Position numbers and translations under genes: made by a program. The notes beneath the pieces are model-generated. The model saw nothing but the letters and a program-made list of their open reading frames with translations. It was not told the DNA's origin and made no database searches. Shown in pieces: positions 25,600 through 35,229 of a stretch of DNA of 64,000 nucleotides (position 1 is the first letter of the stretch; each line of letters opens with the position of its first letter). Source of the stretch: Parafrankia elaeagni (lineage in GTDB: Bacteria > Actinomycetota > Actinomycetes > Frankiales > Frankiaceae). The DNA is taken from positions 66,679-130,678 of the forward strand of contig NZ_KB893715.1 in assembly GCF_000374165.1 (NCBI RefSeq). The letters are read 5' to 3'.

Positions 25600-25674
25600 G
25601 GATCGGGTTCTCCGTCGTCATGTACCCCCGGAATGCCTGGGCGCAGGCTGATAGCCTCCAGGAGGAGGAGGGGT

Positions 25675-26382
25675 GTGCCTGTGCCAGCAGAGGTCGTCCG
25701 ACGCGTGCCGGACGAGGAGGCTCTTTCGGGTGATCCAGAGCATCGGTCATCCGAATGCACGAGCACGAACCCCGAGGTACTGGTTGACGACTCGGAAAGC
25801 GCCCGTCCAGCGAGGTCGAAGCCTACTCCTCGCTCGACCCGGCGGCAGGACCTGCTGCGCGCGGCGGCCCGCCTGTTCGCCGAGCGTGGTTTCCGAGGCG
25901 TGGGCATTGAGCAGATCGGTGCGGCGGTCGGGATCCGTGGGCCGGGTATCTACCGCCATTTTCCGAGCAAGGACGCGGTGCTGGTGGAGCTGCTCGTCGG
26001 GATCAGCCGGCACCTCCTGGACAGTGCCAGGGAGTCCCGTCGCAGTGGCGGGACTCCCACCGAGATCCTCGACCGCCTCGTCCGTCGGCATGTCGATTTC
26101 GCCCTGGAGAATCCGGATCTGATTGTCATCCAAGATCGTGATCTCTGGAGTCTCCCGGATGAGGCGGAGCACGACGTTCGGCGGTTGCAGCGGGCGTACG
26201 TCGAGCAATGGGTTCAGGTCCTGCGTCAGGTACGGTCGGGTCTCGATGTCCCGGCCGCCCGGGCGCGGGTCCACGCACTGTTCGGACTGATCAATTCAAC
26301 CCCCCACAGTGCGAGTGACCTTGACCATGCCGATATGGCCGTCATGTTGCACGAGATGGCGATCGGCGCGCTCCGGATCTGA
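25675..26382 (+). CDS. TetR family transcriptional regulator
   Basis: The protein has 235 residues from GTG 25675, placed seven bases after the strong AGGAGGAGG site; the open frame extends further upstream but without support. The helix-turn-helix is GIEQIGAAVGIRGPGIYRHFPSKDAV, after a charged, probably disordered 55-residue N-terminal tail. The ligand domain contains LENPDLIVIQDRDLWSLPDEA, which resembles acyl-CoA-responsive regulators of actinobacterial fatty-acid genes. As the last gene of the leucine block it is a candidate regulator of that block and perhaps of the GTTAGC regulon, although no such palindrome lies in front of it. Confidence 0.85.
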   Translation: MPVPAEVVRRVPDEEALSGDPEHRSSECTSTNPEVLVDDSESARPARSKPTPRSTRRQDLLRAAARLFAERGFRGVGIEQIGAAVGIRGPGIYRHFPSKDAVLVELLVGISRHLLDSARESRRSGGTPTEILDRLVRRHVDFALENPDLIVIQDRDLWSLPDEAEHDVRRLQRAYVEQWVQVLRQVRSGLDVPAARARVHALFGLINSTPHSASDLDHADMAVMLHEMAIGALRI

Positions 26383-26768
26383 ACGGGGGCGGGCCGTTCG
26401 CGTGGAGAGTGTCTCACCTCTCACCTCCCTGCCGGCAATTCCCGAACCGGGGTGGCAGCGGTTCCACCAGCTCCCCATCAACCCGTCCGGGACCAGCCGC
26501 CCGGCGAGGCTGCTCTCTAGCACATCCATGATCAGAGATGTATCCGGAGTAGCCGCGCAGGCCACGCATCGAAGATGCGGCCAGCATGGGAACGATCGGT
26601 TCCAGGTTGGCCGTAGGTAATTTGAACGAAGTGCGTATAGTGTGTTTAATTTGGTCCGTGGTCCGTGGTCCGTGGTCCGTGGTCCGTGGTGATGGTTCAG
26701 GCTGCGAGCTGGGGTGCCGCGAGCAGAACCTGACCGCGTCCATCAGGAAGTCTAGGCGGAGGTGTGCT
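26383..26768. other. Intergenic region with a short tandem repeat
   Basis: No convincing gene between the TetR stop and the molybdo-oxidoreductase. The only structured element is the GGTCCGT array at 26653-26690, preceded by AT-richer sequence (TAGTGTGTTTAATTTGG, 26637-26653) that could hold the promoter of the downstream operon. Confidence 0.5.
26653..26690 (+). repeat. GGTCCGT tandem repeat, five copies plus a partial
   Basis: Five exact 7-bp units (26653-26687) and GGT. A 7-bp period changes spacing by less than a helical turn per copy, so copy-number change could tune the promoter of the operon starting at 26769. Confidence 0.9.
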
Positions 26769-29104
26769 GTGTCGAGCCGACGGCGAGCCCCGGAGGAGCC
26801 CGAGAACGTTCGGGTATCAGCGCCTGCGTCCTACGCTGCCGGCCTGGCGGGCGTCGGCCATGCCCTCGCGCAGTCTCGCGACCGGATGGGTGTCCGGCGC
26901 AGCGTAACCACGCTCCGCCTCGTCAACCAGGAGCACGGCTTCGACTGCCCCGGCTGCGCATGGCCCGATCCGGGCCCGGGGGAGCGCTCGAAGGCAGAGT
27001 TCTGTGAGAACGGAGCAAAGGCGGTCGCCGAGGAGGCGACGCTCCGGCGGGTGACACCCGATTTCTTCGCGGCGCATTCGTTGGCGGACCTGGCCGGTCG
27101 GTCTGGCTACTGGCTGGGCAGTCAGGGCCGGGTCACCGAACCCATGCACCTCCCGCCGGGCGCGGACCACTACGTCCCGGTCAGCTGGTCGGAGGCCTTC
27201 GGGATCATCGCCGGCGAGCTGGCGGCACTGGACAGCCCCGACGAAGCGGCGTTCTACACCTCGGGACGGACGAGCAACGAAGCGGCGTTCGTGTACCAGC
27301 TCTTTGCCCGGACGTTCGGCACGAACAACCTGCCGGACTGCTCGAACATGTGCCACGAGTCTTCCGGCGCGGCGCTGACCTCCACCATCGGGATTGGTAA
27401 GGGTTCGGTGACGCTGGCGGATCTGGAAGCCGCTGATCTGGTCCTGGTCGTCGGTCAGAACCCGGGTACCAACCATCCCCGGATGCTCTCGTCGCTCGAA
27501 CGCGTCAAGCGAGCCGGTGGAAGTATCGTCGCGATAAATCCGTTGCCCGAGGCATCCCTTCTGCGATTCAAGAATCCGCAGCGTGCCCAGGGTGTCGTCG
27601 GACCGGGCACGAAGCTCGCTGACCAGTACCTGCAGATCAGGTTGAACGGCGACATGGCTCTTTTTCAGGCCTTGTCGCGGCGGCTTCTCCAGGCGGAGGA
27701 CGCAGCCCCGGGCACGGTGCTGGACCGCCCGTTCCTGACCGAGCACACCACCGGATTTGCCGAGTTCGCCGAGCATGTCCACCACCATCTCACCGAGGAT
27801 GAGATCGCGGAGGCCACCGGTCTGCGTGCCGCCGAGATCGACGAGCTGGCCAGCCGGGTACTTGCCGCAGACAAGATCATCGTCTGCTGGGCGATGGGCC
27901 TCACACAGCATGCCAACTCGGTCGCGACCATCCAGGAAGTCGTCAACTTCCTGCTGCTGCGTGGAAATATAGGACGTCCTGGTGCCGGTGTGTGTCCTGT
28001 GCGCGGGCACTCCAACGTGCAGGGTGACCGGACCATGGGCATCTGGGAGAAGATGCCGGAGACGTTCCTCGAAGCGCTCGGCGCCGAATTCGGATTTGAA
28101 GCGCCTCGCCACGAGGGCTATGACGTCGTCGAGACGATACGCGCCATGCGCGATGGTCGGGTGAAGGTCTTCATTGGCATGGGCGGGAACTTCGTCGGAG
28201 CAACGCCGGACACGGCGGTCACCGAGGCCGCTGTGCGCCGTTGTCGACTGACCGTTCAGGTGTCGACGACGCTGAACCGCTCCCATGTCGTGACCGGGCG
28301 GCAGGCACTCATTCTCCCCACGCTCGGTCGGACCGAGACAGACACGCAGGCCGGCGGTCCGCAGCTTGTCACGGTCGAGGACTCGATGGGCGCCGTCCAT
28401 GCCTCCCGCGGCGCCCTTCGTCCGGCCGGGCCCGAGCTCCGCTCCGAAGTCGCGATCGTCTGCGGCATGGCTGAGGCGACGTCCGCGGCGCGGCAGCCGG
28501 CGGGGATGCCCGCCGGCCCCGCCGTCGACTGGGCCGGCCTCGCCGCCGACTACCGGAGCATCCGGGCCCACATAGCCAACGTGGTCCCTGGGTTCGCTGA
28601 CTTCGAGCGCCGGCTCGCCGAGCCCGGCGGCTTCCTCCTGCCACACCCGCCGCGCGACAGTCGAACGTTCGACACCCCCACCGGGCGCGCGGCGCTGACC
28701 GTGAATGTCTGTGAGGTGCTCCGGGTCCCACCGGCTCACCTGCTCCTGCAGACTGTTCGGTCCCATGACCAGTACAACACCACGATCTACGGGCTGGACG
28801 ACCGGTACCGGGGAGTACGCCAGGGTCGCCTGGTTGTCTTCGTCAACCCCCTCGACCTGGACAGGCTTGGCATTGCCGACGGCTCGCACGTCGACCTGGT
28901 GAGTGTCTGGGAGGATGGCCTCTCCCGCCGTGCGGAGAACTTCCGGGTCGTGTCGTATCCCACCGCTCCGGGGTGCGCTGCGGCCTACTTCCCGGAGACC
29001 AACATCCTCGTCCCTTTGGACAGTACGGCCAGACGAAGCAATACCCCGACGTCGAAGTCGCTCGTCATCCGTCTGGAAAAGCATGCGGAGAACAAGGAGA
29101 TGAC

Positions 29105-29114
<10 letters not shown>
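26769..29114 (+). CDS. FdhF/YdeP-type molybdopterin oxidoreductase
   Basis: The protein has 781 residues from GTG 26769, with GGAGG six bases upstream. It is a full-length member of the FdhF/YdeP branch of the DMSO-reductase superfamily: [12 protein letters not shown] and [11 protein letters not shown] near the N-terminus, [15 protein letters not shown], and [17 protein letters not shown], where the Cys in NMCHE is at the usual molybdenum-ligand position, not selenocysteine. [10 protein letters not shown]-type nucleotide binding ([13 protein letters not shown]), [13 protein letters not shown] and a C-terminal Asp-decarboxylase-like fold follow. Members are linked to acid resistance and formate-type oxidation, but the reaction is unproven. 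Its stop overlaps the ScoB start by 10 bp, an unusual operon partner. Confidence 0.9.
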
Positions 29115-29746
<632 letters not shown>

Positions 29747-30318
29747 GTCCTGGTGCCGTGACAGCTCGGACGTGGTCGGCGGCCATCAGCCGCTGATGAC
29801 GGGTCGCTGCCCTGAATGAGTCCCGGGCGCCTCGCCCTGGTGCAGAGAGGCTCACCCTGGCCTACCTGCGTGACGTGCTCGACGGCGACCATGGTGGCTG
29901 GTCCGCGGTGCTTCAGGACCTGGGGGCAGGCCCCGGTCCGCTGGGGCTGTCGGGTCCCGCCAGGACCCGACACCGGCCGTCGAGCATGATCGATCCGCGT
30001 GGCCGTCATGCGCGGTCAGGCGGCGCTCACTGGTGTTGCGCCGGGGGGATGGCCTGAAGCGGATCGGCATCCGGCCGCTATGAGCACCCAAAATGGGCAG
30101 CCCGTTCCACTTGGGTAGGCTGAGTGCATGACCCCTCCCGTGGCGCCCGGGGGTGACCCTGCCAGCCGGCGGGCCGCCGCTGCCCCTGGCGTCACCGAGC
30201 TGCTTGCCGCCGCGGTTCGGTGCCGTCGGTAGCAGACGCCTTCCGCCGCCCGACCGGCACCGCGTTGATCAAGTCGCACACCCCGACGTCCGTGACCCGA
30301 GAGAGACTGGAGTAGCAC
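29747..30318. other. Intergenic region, no gene recognised
   Basis: Short open frames on both strands show no recognisable family and no good ribosome-binding sites. CCTACCTGCGTGACGTGCT near 29861 reads as AYLRDVLDGDHGG in one frame and could be a scrap of a decayed gene, but it is too short to name. The 3' end holds the promoter of the PPOX gene. Confidence 0.4.
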
Positions 30319-30720
30319 ATGTCCCAACTCGTCATTCCGGAGACCCACCGCGACCTGGTGACCTCCTCGACGGTGGCCTTGTCCACCTTCAACCCGGATG
30401 GCAGCATCCAGACCACCGCGGTGTGGATCCTCCTCGACGAGGACGGTGTTCTGCGCACGTCGCTGGCGAAGAATCGCAGGAAGTACCACAACCTGCTCGC
30501 CCGTCCGCAAGCGACGGTGTTCGCCATCTCGCCGACGAACCCGTACCACACGCTTGAGGTGCGCGCGCGGGTCGAGATGGTCGACGATGACCCGGAGCGT
30601 TCCACCATGGCCAGGATCATTGCCCCCTACGGCATGACGCTGGAGGCGATGGCAGACCAGGCGAAGGAGGACCGCGTGGTCGCCACCTTCCACGCGCTCC
30701 GTGTCCGGGCGGCGGGCTGA
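30319..30720 (+). CDS. PPOX-class split-barrel flavin/F420-binding protein
   Basis: The protein has 133 residues from ATG 30319 with GGAG upstream. It is a pyridoxamine-5'-phosphate-oxidase-like split barrel of the small actinobacterial type: SSTVALSTFNPDGSIQTTAVWIL forms the first strands (recognisable as VALSTFNPDGS and TTAVWILLDEDG), then KNRRKYHNLLARPQ, the phosphate-binding Arg/Lys region, and LEVRARVEMVDDD. Many relatives bind coenzyme F420 and reduce unsaturated lactones or biliverdin-like substrates. It appears monocistronic. Confidence 0.85.
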   Translation: MSQLVIPETHRDLVTSSTVALSTFNPDGSIQTTAVWILLDEDGVLRTSLAKNRRKYHNLLARPQATVFAISPTNPYHTLEVRARVEMVDDDPERSTMARIIAPYGMTLEAMADQAKEDRVVATFHALRVRAAG

Positions 30721-31236
30721 GGCCACCGTCGGGCCCCTGGACGAGGCCGTCAGAGTTGCCGGCGTCGACCCGGGAGGGCAGCCGCCAGTGCGGGAACGGG
30801 CCACGGCGGCCGGCCTGGCCTGCTCCACGCGATCTTCGACCGCTATCGCCCCGCTCTGGACCTTGACGGCGCGGCTCTCGGCCCTGATCTCACCGGTGCG
30901 GTGACGAGATCTACCGCCGGATGTCCCGGAAGTGGACACGTGAGCCGCGGATCATGCCAGCGATCTTCGCGGAGATACTGACTCGTCCTGATGATTCTAC
31001 GGTCCTGCGGATGACCAGGGATCTCGTCCCGTACTCACCTCTGTCGAGCCCTCCTGACCTGGAGAGGGCCTGCGGCATCCTCGCCGAGGCCTTCGTGCGC
31101 GCCGTCGGCGTCGAGCCGGAGCAGGCCGGGCAGGGCGGCCATCGTGGTGGCAGTGACGAGCGGCGTCTGGCAGGGGGCCGGGGCGCGTCGTAGCTCGACG
31201 GGCCCGGCGCCCGGAGGGAGAGCCGCCACGCAGGCG
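30721..31236. other. Intergenic region, no gene recognised
   Basis: An open frame at 30921-31193 starts MSRKWTREPRIMPAIFAE but lacks a ribosome-binding site and any recognisable family. The segment contains no hairpin or repeat that stands out. It separates convergent genes. Confidence 0.35.
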
Positions 31237-32055
31237 TTACGCCTGCATGGCGGCATCGTGGAAGCGGCGCGCGTCGGCCCAGGAGGGGGTGTGGGCGGTG
31301 AAGCCGCCGTCAACCGGGATGGTGCAGCCGGTGATGAAGTACGCCCGGTCGGAGGCGAGGAAGGACACCACCTCGGCGATGTCCTCCGGATCGGCGAGCC
31401 GCGGGGTCAGGTGGTGGGTGAGCATCATCTCCTGCACCTCGGGGGGAAGGCCGGCCTCGAGCGCGGGCGTCTTCACCAGACCGAGCGCGAGGGCGACGGA
31501 GCGCACACCCTGCTTGCCGTACTGCGCGGCGATGTTGCGGGTGAAGCCGATGACCGCGGCCTTGGAGGTCCCGTAGGCGGGCCGGGAGGGCTCACCCAGC
31601 ACCCCTGTGCCGGAGGCCGTGTTGAGGACGACGCCGCCGCCGCGCTCGAGCATCGCCGGGATGGCGTGCTTGGCGCCGAGCATGTAGCCACGCAGGTTCA
31701 CCCGGAAGATCTGGTCCCAGTGCTCGGCGTCCATGTCGATGATCGCGCGGTCGCGGCTCATCGACGCGGGGGTCTGGAGGGCCGCGTTGTTGTGCAGGAT
31801 GTCGAGACCGCCGAACTCGCGCACCGCGGTCGCGATCATCGTCGCGATCTGCTCCTCCTCGACGACGTCGACCGTCACTGCCGTGGCCCGGCCGCCGGCG
31901 GCCGCGATCTCCTTCGCGACCGCCTCGGCGGCGGCTCCGTTGATGTCCGCCACGACCACGGCCGCCCCCTCGCGGGCCAGCACTCGGGCGGTTGCGGCGC
32001 CGATTCCGGACGCGCCTCCGGTCACGATCGCCACCTTGTCGGTCAGTTCCGCCAT
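31237..32055 (-). CDS. SDR family oxidoreductase
   Basis: The protein has 272 residues from ATG 32055, with a perfect AAGGAG site. It has VTGGASGIGAATARVLA, HNNAALQTPASMSR, the catalytic Ser in LNTASGTGVLG and YGTSKAAVIGF with the Tyr/Lys pair, ending in FITGCTIPVDGGFTAH. The length and the extended C-terminus SWADARRFHDAAMQA resemble the 3-oxoacyl-reductase-like SDRs that occur in steroid and terpenoid pathways. It is transcribed alone, away from the SDR-like gene at 32705. Confidence 0.88.
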   Translation of the reverse strand: MAELTDKVAIVTGGASGIGAATARVLAREGAAVVVADINGAAAEAVAKEIAAAGGRATAVTVDVVEEEQIATMIATAVREFGGLDILHNNAALQTPASMSRDRAIIDMDAEHWDQIFRVNLRGYMLGAKHAIPAMLERGGGVVLNTASGTGVLGEPSRPAYGTSKAAVIGFTRNIAAQYGKQGVRSVALALGLVKTPALEAGLPPEVQEMMLTHHLTPRLADPEDIAEVVSFLASDRAYFITGCTIPVDGGFTAHTPSWADARRFHDAAMQA

Positions 32056-32704
32056 CCTGATCTCCTTCGTCGGCACTGATGTTTCGCACTGAGAGGACGC
32101 CGTCGGGTGCCCGGGGCCGGGCACGCTGCCAGGACGGTGGGACAGCCGTTGATCTGGCCCTGCCAGCCGACCGACACGCGGCTGCCTGGCCCGGGGCCGG
32201 TGGCAAGCGTCCGCCTCCGGCCGCAACCGTGAGACTAATTGAACACGCGACGTACTATCTGGTTAACATAGATGCACCTGGGATCGCGGTCAAGATCGAA
32301 TAAGCATAGTGAACAAGATTGGTATCGTCCGTCGTGGTGTAGATCATCGGTGCCGATTTCGTCGAACCGGCCGCCAGGACACCTGCCTCCGCGGCATGGG
32401 GCGAGCGGTCCAGCCTTCTGCGGATCGGCCCGTGGCTCGCGGCGGAGATCCTGCTCGTGTTGACTTTTCCCCAGCCAGGTCAGCCCAATGGCGCGTTCGC
32501 CCTGGTCGGTGGCGTCCACGCCGCCACTGTCACCACGACCTCCTCATGCGGCCGATGTAGGTGCCGTCGTCAGCGCTATAGTGCCTGGTGTACGGAAGAT
32601 GCAACTAGTGTGCATAGTGTTTCGGGGGCGGTCGCGAGTGGTGGTGGGCCCCCGGCGGGTCTGCTCGTCCCTCGTCCTGCCCCCCGCACAGAAGAGGACT
32701 GATC
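32056..32704. other. Long divergent intergenic region
   Basis: No gene seen. Two AT-richer patches stand out: 32234-32300, which contains ACGTACTATCTGGTTAACA, and 32575-32620, which holds GCTATAGTGC and the imperfect palindrome ATGCA-N7-TGCAT (32599-32615). They probably serve as the promoters of the flanking divergent SDR genes. Confidence 0.4.
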
Positions 32705-33385
32705 GTGCCTACTCTCGCCATCGTCGGCGCCGGCTCCGGTATGGGCCTCGCCATCGCACGCACCTTCGGTGCCCGCGGCTTCGACGTTGCCCTGATCGCC
32801 CGCACCCCCGCCAAGCTGGAGACACTGGTCGCCCAGCTCGGCGAGGAGGGCATCACGGCGGTGGCGTTCCCCGGCGATGTGATGGACCGTTCCTCCCTCA
32901 CGGCCGCTCTCGAGGCCGCCCGGAGCCACTTCGGTGCCATCGACGTGCTGGAGTACTCCCCGGCTCCGCGGTCCCCAGTGCCGGGTCTCACCATGGTCGT
33001 CCCCTCGGAGACGACGGTGGACAGCCTCCAGGCGCCGCTCGAGTACATCCTCTACGGCGGCGTCACCGCGGCCCGCGCGGTCCTGCTCGGGATGCGGGAG
33101 GCCGGCGCCGGCACGCTGCTGTTCACCACCGGCGGCGGCTCGGTCGACCCCAGACCCATGTTCGGCAACGTCAATCCCGCCGCCGCGGCGCTGCGCAACT
33201 GGGTCATCAACCTGCACAAGGAGTTGGACGGCAGCGGAGTGCAGGCCGCGCACGTGGCGATCAACGTCTGGATTGGTGAGAACGGTCCCGAGGGCATCCC
33301 CTCGGCCACGCCCGAACAGATCGCCCCCGTGTACTGGGACCTCTACGAGCAGCGGGACAAGTCCGAAATCGTCTACAACGGCTGA
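32705..33385 (+). CDS. SDR-fold protein lacking the catalytic Tyr-Lys pair
   Basis: The protein has 226 residues from GTG 32705. The N-terminal cofactor loop is IVGAGSGMGLAIARTFGARG, shown here by VGAGSGMGLA, and the fold continues with FPGDVMDRSSL and VLEYSPAP, where classical SDRs have NNAG. At the active-site position it reads FTTGGGSVDPRPMFGNVNPAAAALRNWVINL, in which the expected YxxxK is absent; the matching segment is NVNPAAAALRNW. It may bind NADPH without dehydrogenase activity or use another mechanism. It is followed 37 bp later by a thioesterase gene. Confidence 0.8.
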   Translation: MPTLAIVGAGSGMGLAIARTFGARGFDVALIARTPAKLETLVAQLGEEGITAVAFPGDVMDRSSLTAALEAARSHFGAIDVLEYSPAPRSPVPGLTMVVPSETTVDSLQAPLEYILYGGVTAARAVLLGMREAGAGTLLFTTGGGSVDPRPMFGNVNPAAAALRNWVINLHKELDGSGVQAAHVAINVWIGENGPEGIPSATPEQIAPVYWDLYEQRDKSEIVYNG

Positions 33386-33422
33386 CCGGCGCCGTGAGAC
33401 GGCTTCGGCCGGGAGGAGAGGC

Positions 33423-33896
33423 GTGACCACAGAAGGCGGGCCGAGGCTTTGCCGGGGCTGTCTCCCGAACGACCGATGCAGGTACGGGATCGCTCACGAG
33501 CGGCTGACCGACGGGGTCCTGACTGTCGGTCTGCGCTGCCCGGCCCACTACGAGGCCGGGCAGGGAATTGCGCACGGCGGCTGGACCGCGGGGGTGATGG
33601 ACGAGATCCTCGGCCATGTACCCGGCCACCACGGCCAGTTCGCGGTCACCGGGCAGCTGGAGATCGACTTCCTGCGTCCGGTTCCGCTGGAGCGGGACCT
33701 GCTCGGGCGGGCGTGGGTGGAACGCCGGGACGGCCGCCGCTGGTATGTCGCCGGAGTGCTGGCCATGGCGGCCGAGCGGCCTGGCGACCAGACGGAGCTG
33801 GCGCGGGCCCGGAGCGTGCTCGTCGCCCGGGATCAGGATCATTACCGCCGACATGCGACGTGGCTGGCCGACTGGGATACTGCCAGGCGGACGTGA
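33423..33896 (+). CDS. PaaI-like hotdog-fold thioesterase
   Basis: The protein has 157 residues from GTG 33423, after an ideal GGAGGAGAGG site. The hotdog core is visible: PAHYEAGQGIAHGGWTAGVMDE, with GIAHGGWTAGVMDE matching the HGG-motif helix, then GQLEIDFLRPVPLERDLLG. The first 20 residues include four Cys/His-type residues (LCRGCLPNDRCRYG) that could bind a metal. Such proteins hydrolyse acyl-CoA thioesters. It is probably co-transcribed with the SDR-fold gene upstream. Confidence 0.85.
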   Translation: MTTEGGPRLCRGCLPNDRCRYGIAHERLTDGVLTVGLRCPAHYEAGQGIAHGGWTAGVMDEILGHVPGHHGQFAVTGQLEIDFLRPVPLERDLLGRAWVERRDGRRWYVAGVLAMAAERPGDQTELARARSVLVARDQDHYRRHATWLADWDTARRT

Positions 33897-34002
33897 GCGG
33901 GCCCCTGGCCCGCCCACGAAGTACCCGTTGCCAGCGCGGCCACTGACCGCGCTCCCGGCGGACGAAGAAGGGGCCGTGCCCCGGGGCCGCGGGGGACCGC
34001 CG

Positions 34003-35229
34003 CTACATGAAGTTTCGGGTGTGCAGGCCGGAGATCTCGGCCGATTCGGCCGCAGTGAACCCGATCCGTTCCAGCCGGTGGCGCCGTCCTTCGTCCATCT
34101 CCGCCTGCAGCCGCTGGACCGCGCGGAAGCCGGCGCCCACGGCTTCGGGGGTCCACTCTCCGGCGGCGAGCACCACCAGGGAGTCGAGGACATCCTGGTT
34201 GAGTCCGGCCGTGTGAGCGAGGGAGTCGTGGCGGCGCTCGACCGCGGCCCGTAACCGTCCCCGCAGCTCGGGTTGCCGTTCGGCATGACGTTCCAGATGG
34301 GCGACACCGAAGGCGACGTGCCGTGCCTCGTCCTGCCGGGCGAGGCGACACACCTGGCGGGTGACGGGGTCGGGAGCGTGCCGGTCGAGGAAGCCGAGCA
34401 GACTGAGAAAGGTGCCTTCGCCGAGGACGGAGAGCAGAAAAGACGCCAGGGCGAAGTCCGGCTCCCGCAACAGCGTGGACAGCGACATCCGCCCGCCTGC
34501 CGAGGATGTTCCCAGCGGCTGCCCCCGTGACGCCGCTCGGCGGGAGAAGACCTCGACGTGGCGGGCCTCGTCGGCGACCTGGACGGCGAGCAGCGCCACC
34601 ACCTCGCGGAAGTGGGGATGGATACGGCCGAGCAGCCGCGCCGGGATGACCAGTGCCGCCTGCTCGTTCTCCACCAGATAGGTCATGATCTGGACGACGG
34701 CGCCTTCGATGTCGTCCGGGACCTGACCGCCGGGCCCGTCGGCCGCCGCACCCCAGTCGATCGCGGTCGCGGGGTCCCACTGGGATGCGGCGGCCTGTGC
34801 GTAGAGCCGTGGGACGATGTCGGCCCAGACGACGTCGCGTGACCGGAGGTCGAACAGGCCGGGGGGCACGTCGCCGACCTCGCCCGCCTCCACCAGCGCA
34901 CCGCGAGCCGCGAGGCCCCAGGTGGGGTCAGGCTCCCCGACGATCCCCTCGACTCCCGGGCCGCCCGCGCGCCGGGCACCCGTCCAGCGCCCGCGCTCCG
35001 CGGCACCGACCTCGATGCGGCATCGTGTGGGGTGTTCCCCCTCCACCCGCCACACCCGATGCCCGCGGGCCCGTCCCCAGGCGGCGACGTGGACCGCCAG
35101 CGCGGGGGAGCGTCCTGTCACCTCCAGTTCCGCGCCCGGCGGGAGTCCGGCGACGGTCCGGGCCACCAGCAGATGGGCGCCCTCGTCCATCCCCAACCCC
35201 GCCAGGTCGAGCGTCGGGTGGGGAATCAC
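34003..35229 (-). CDS. TusA-like domain fused to a ferritin-like diiron domain
   Basis: This 408-residue protein starts at GTG 35229, which overlaps the stop of the PhnD-like gene (GTGA), so it is translationally coupled. Residues 5-60 (LDLAGLGMDEGAHLLVART ... WGRARGHRVWRVEG) look like a TusA sulfur-carrier fold, but the CPxP motif is replaced by GMDEGA, so no sulfur-carrying Cys is present. Residues about 130-370 form a four-helix bundle with two DEARH motifs (DEARHVEVF and DEARHVAFG) and further glutamates in VENEQAALV and GEGTFLSLL, which can bind two irons. It is likely a diiron oxidase or oxygenase acting with the coupled flavoprotein; the chemistry is unknown. Confidence 0.7.
   Translation of the reverse strand: MIPHPTLDLAGLGMDEGAHLLVARTVAGLPPGAELEVTGRSPALAVHVAAWGRARGHRVWRVEGEHPTRCRIEVGAAERGRWTGARRAGGPGVEGIVGEPDPTWGLAARGALVEAGEVGDVPPGLFDLRSRDVVWADIVPRLYAQAAASQWDPATAIDWGAAADGPGGQVPDDIEGAVVQIMTYLVENEQAALVIPARLLGRIHPHFREVVALLAVQVADEARHVEVFSRRAASRGQPLGTSSAGGRMSLSTLLREPDFALASFLLSVLGEGTFLSLLGFLDRHAPDPVTRQVCRLARQDEARHVAFGVAHLERHAERQPELRGRLRAAVERRHDSLAHTAGLNQDVLDSLVVLAAGEWTPEAVGAGFRAVQRLQAEMDEGRRHRLERIGFTAAESAEISGLHTRNFM

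Noticed and set aside
26653-26690. CRISPR-like repeat array
   Set aside because: Units of 7 bp without spacers; no CRISPR array or cas gene was found in the window.
26817-29084. A 755-residue antisense open frame over the molybdo-oxidoreductase
   Set aside because: A shadow of the plus-strand gene, whose motifs are unmistakable.
30921-31193. Small hypothetical gene starting MSRKWTREP
   Set aside because: No ribosome-binding site, no recognisable family and an unnatural, Gly/Arg-rich end.
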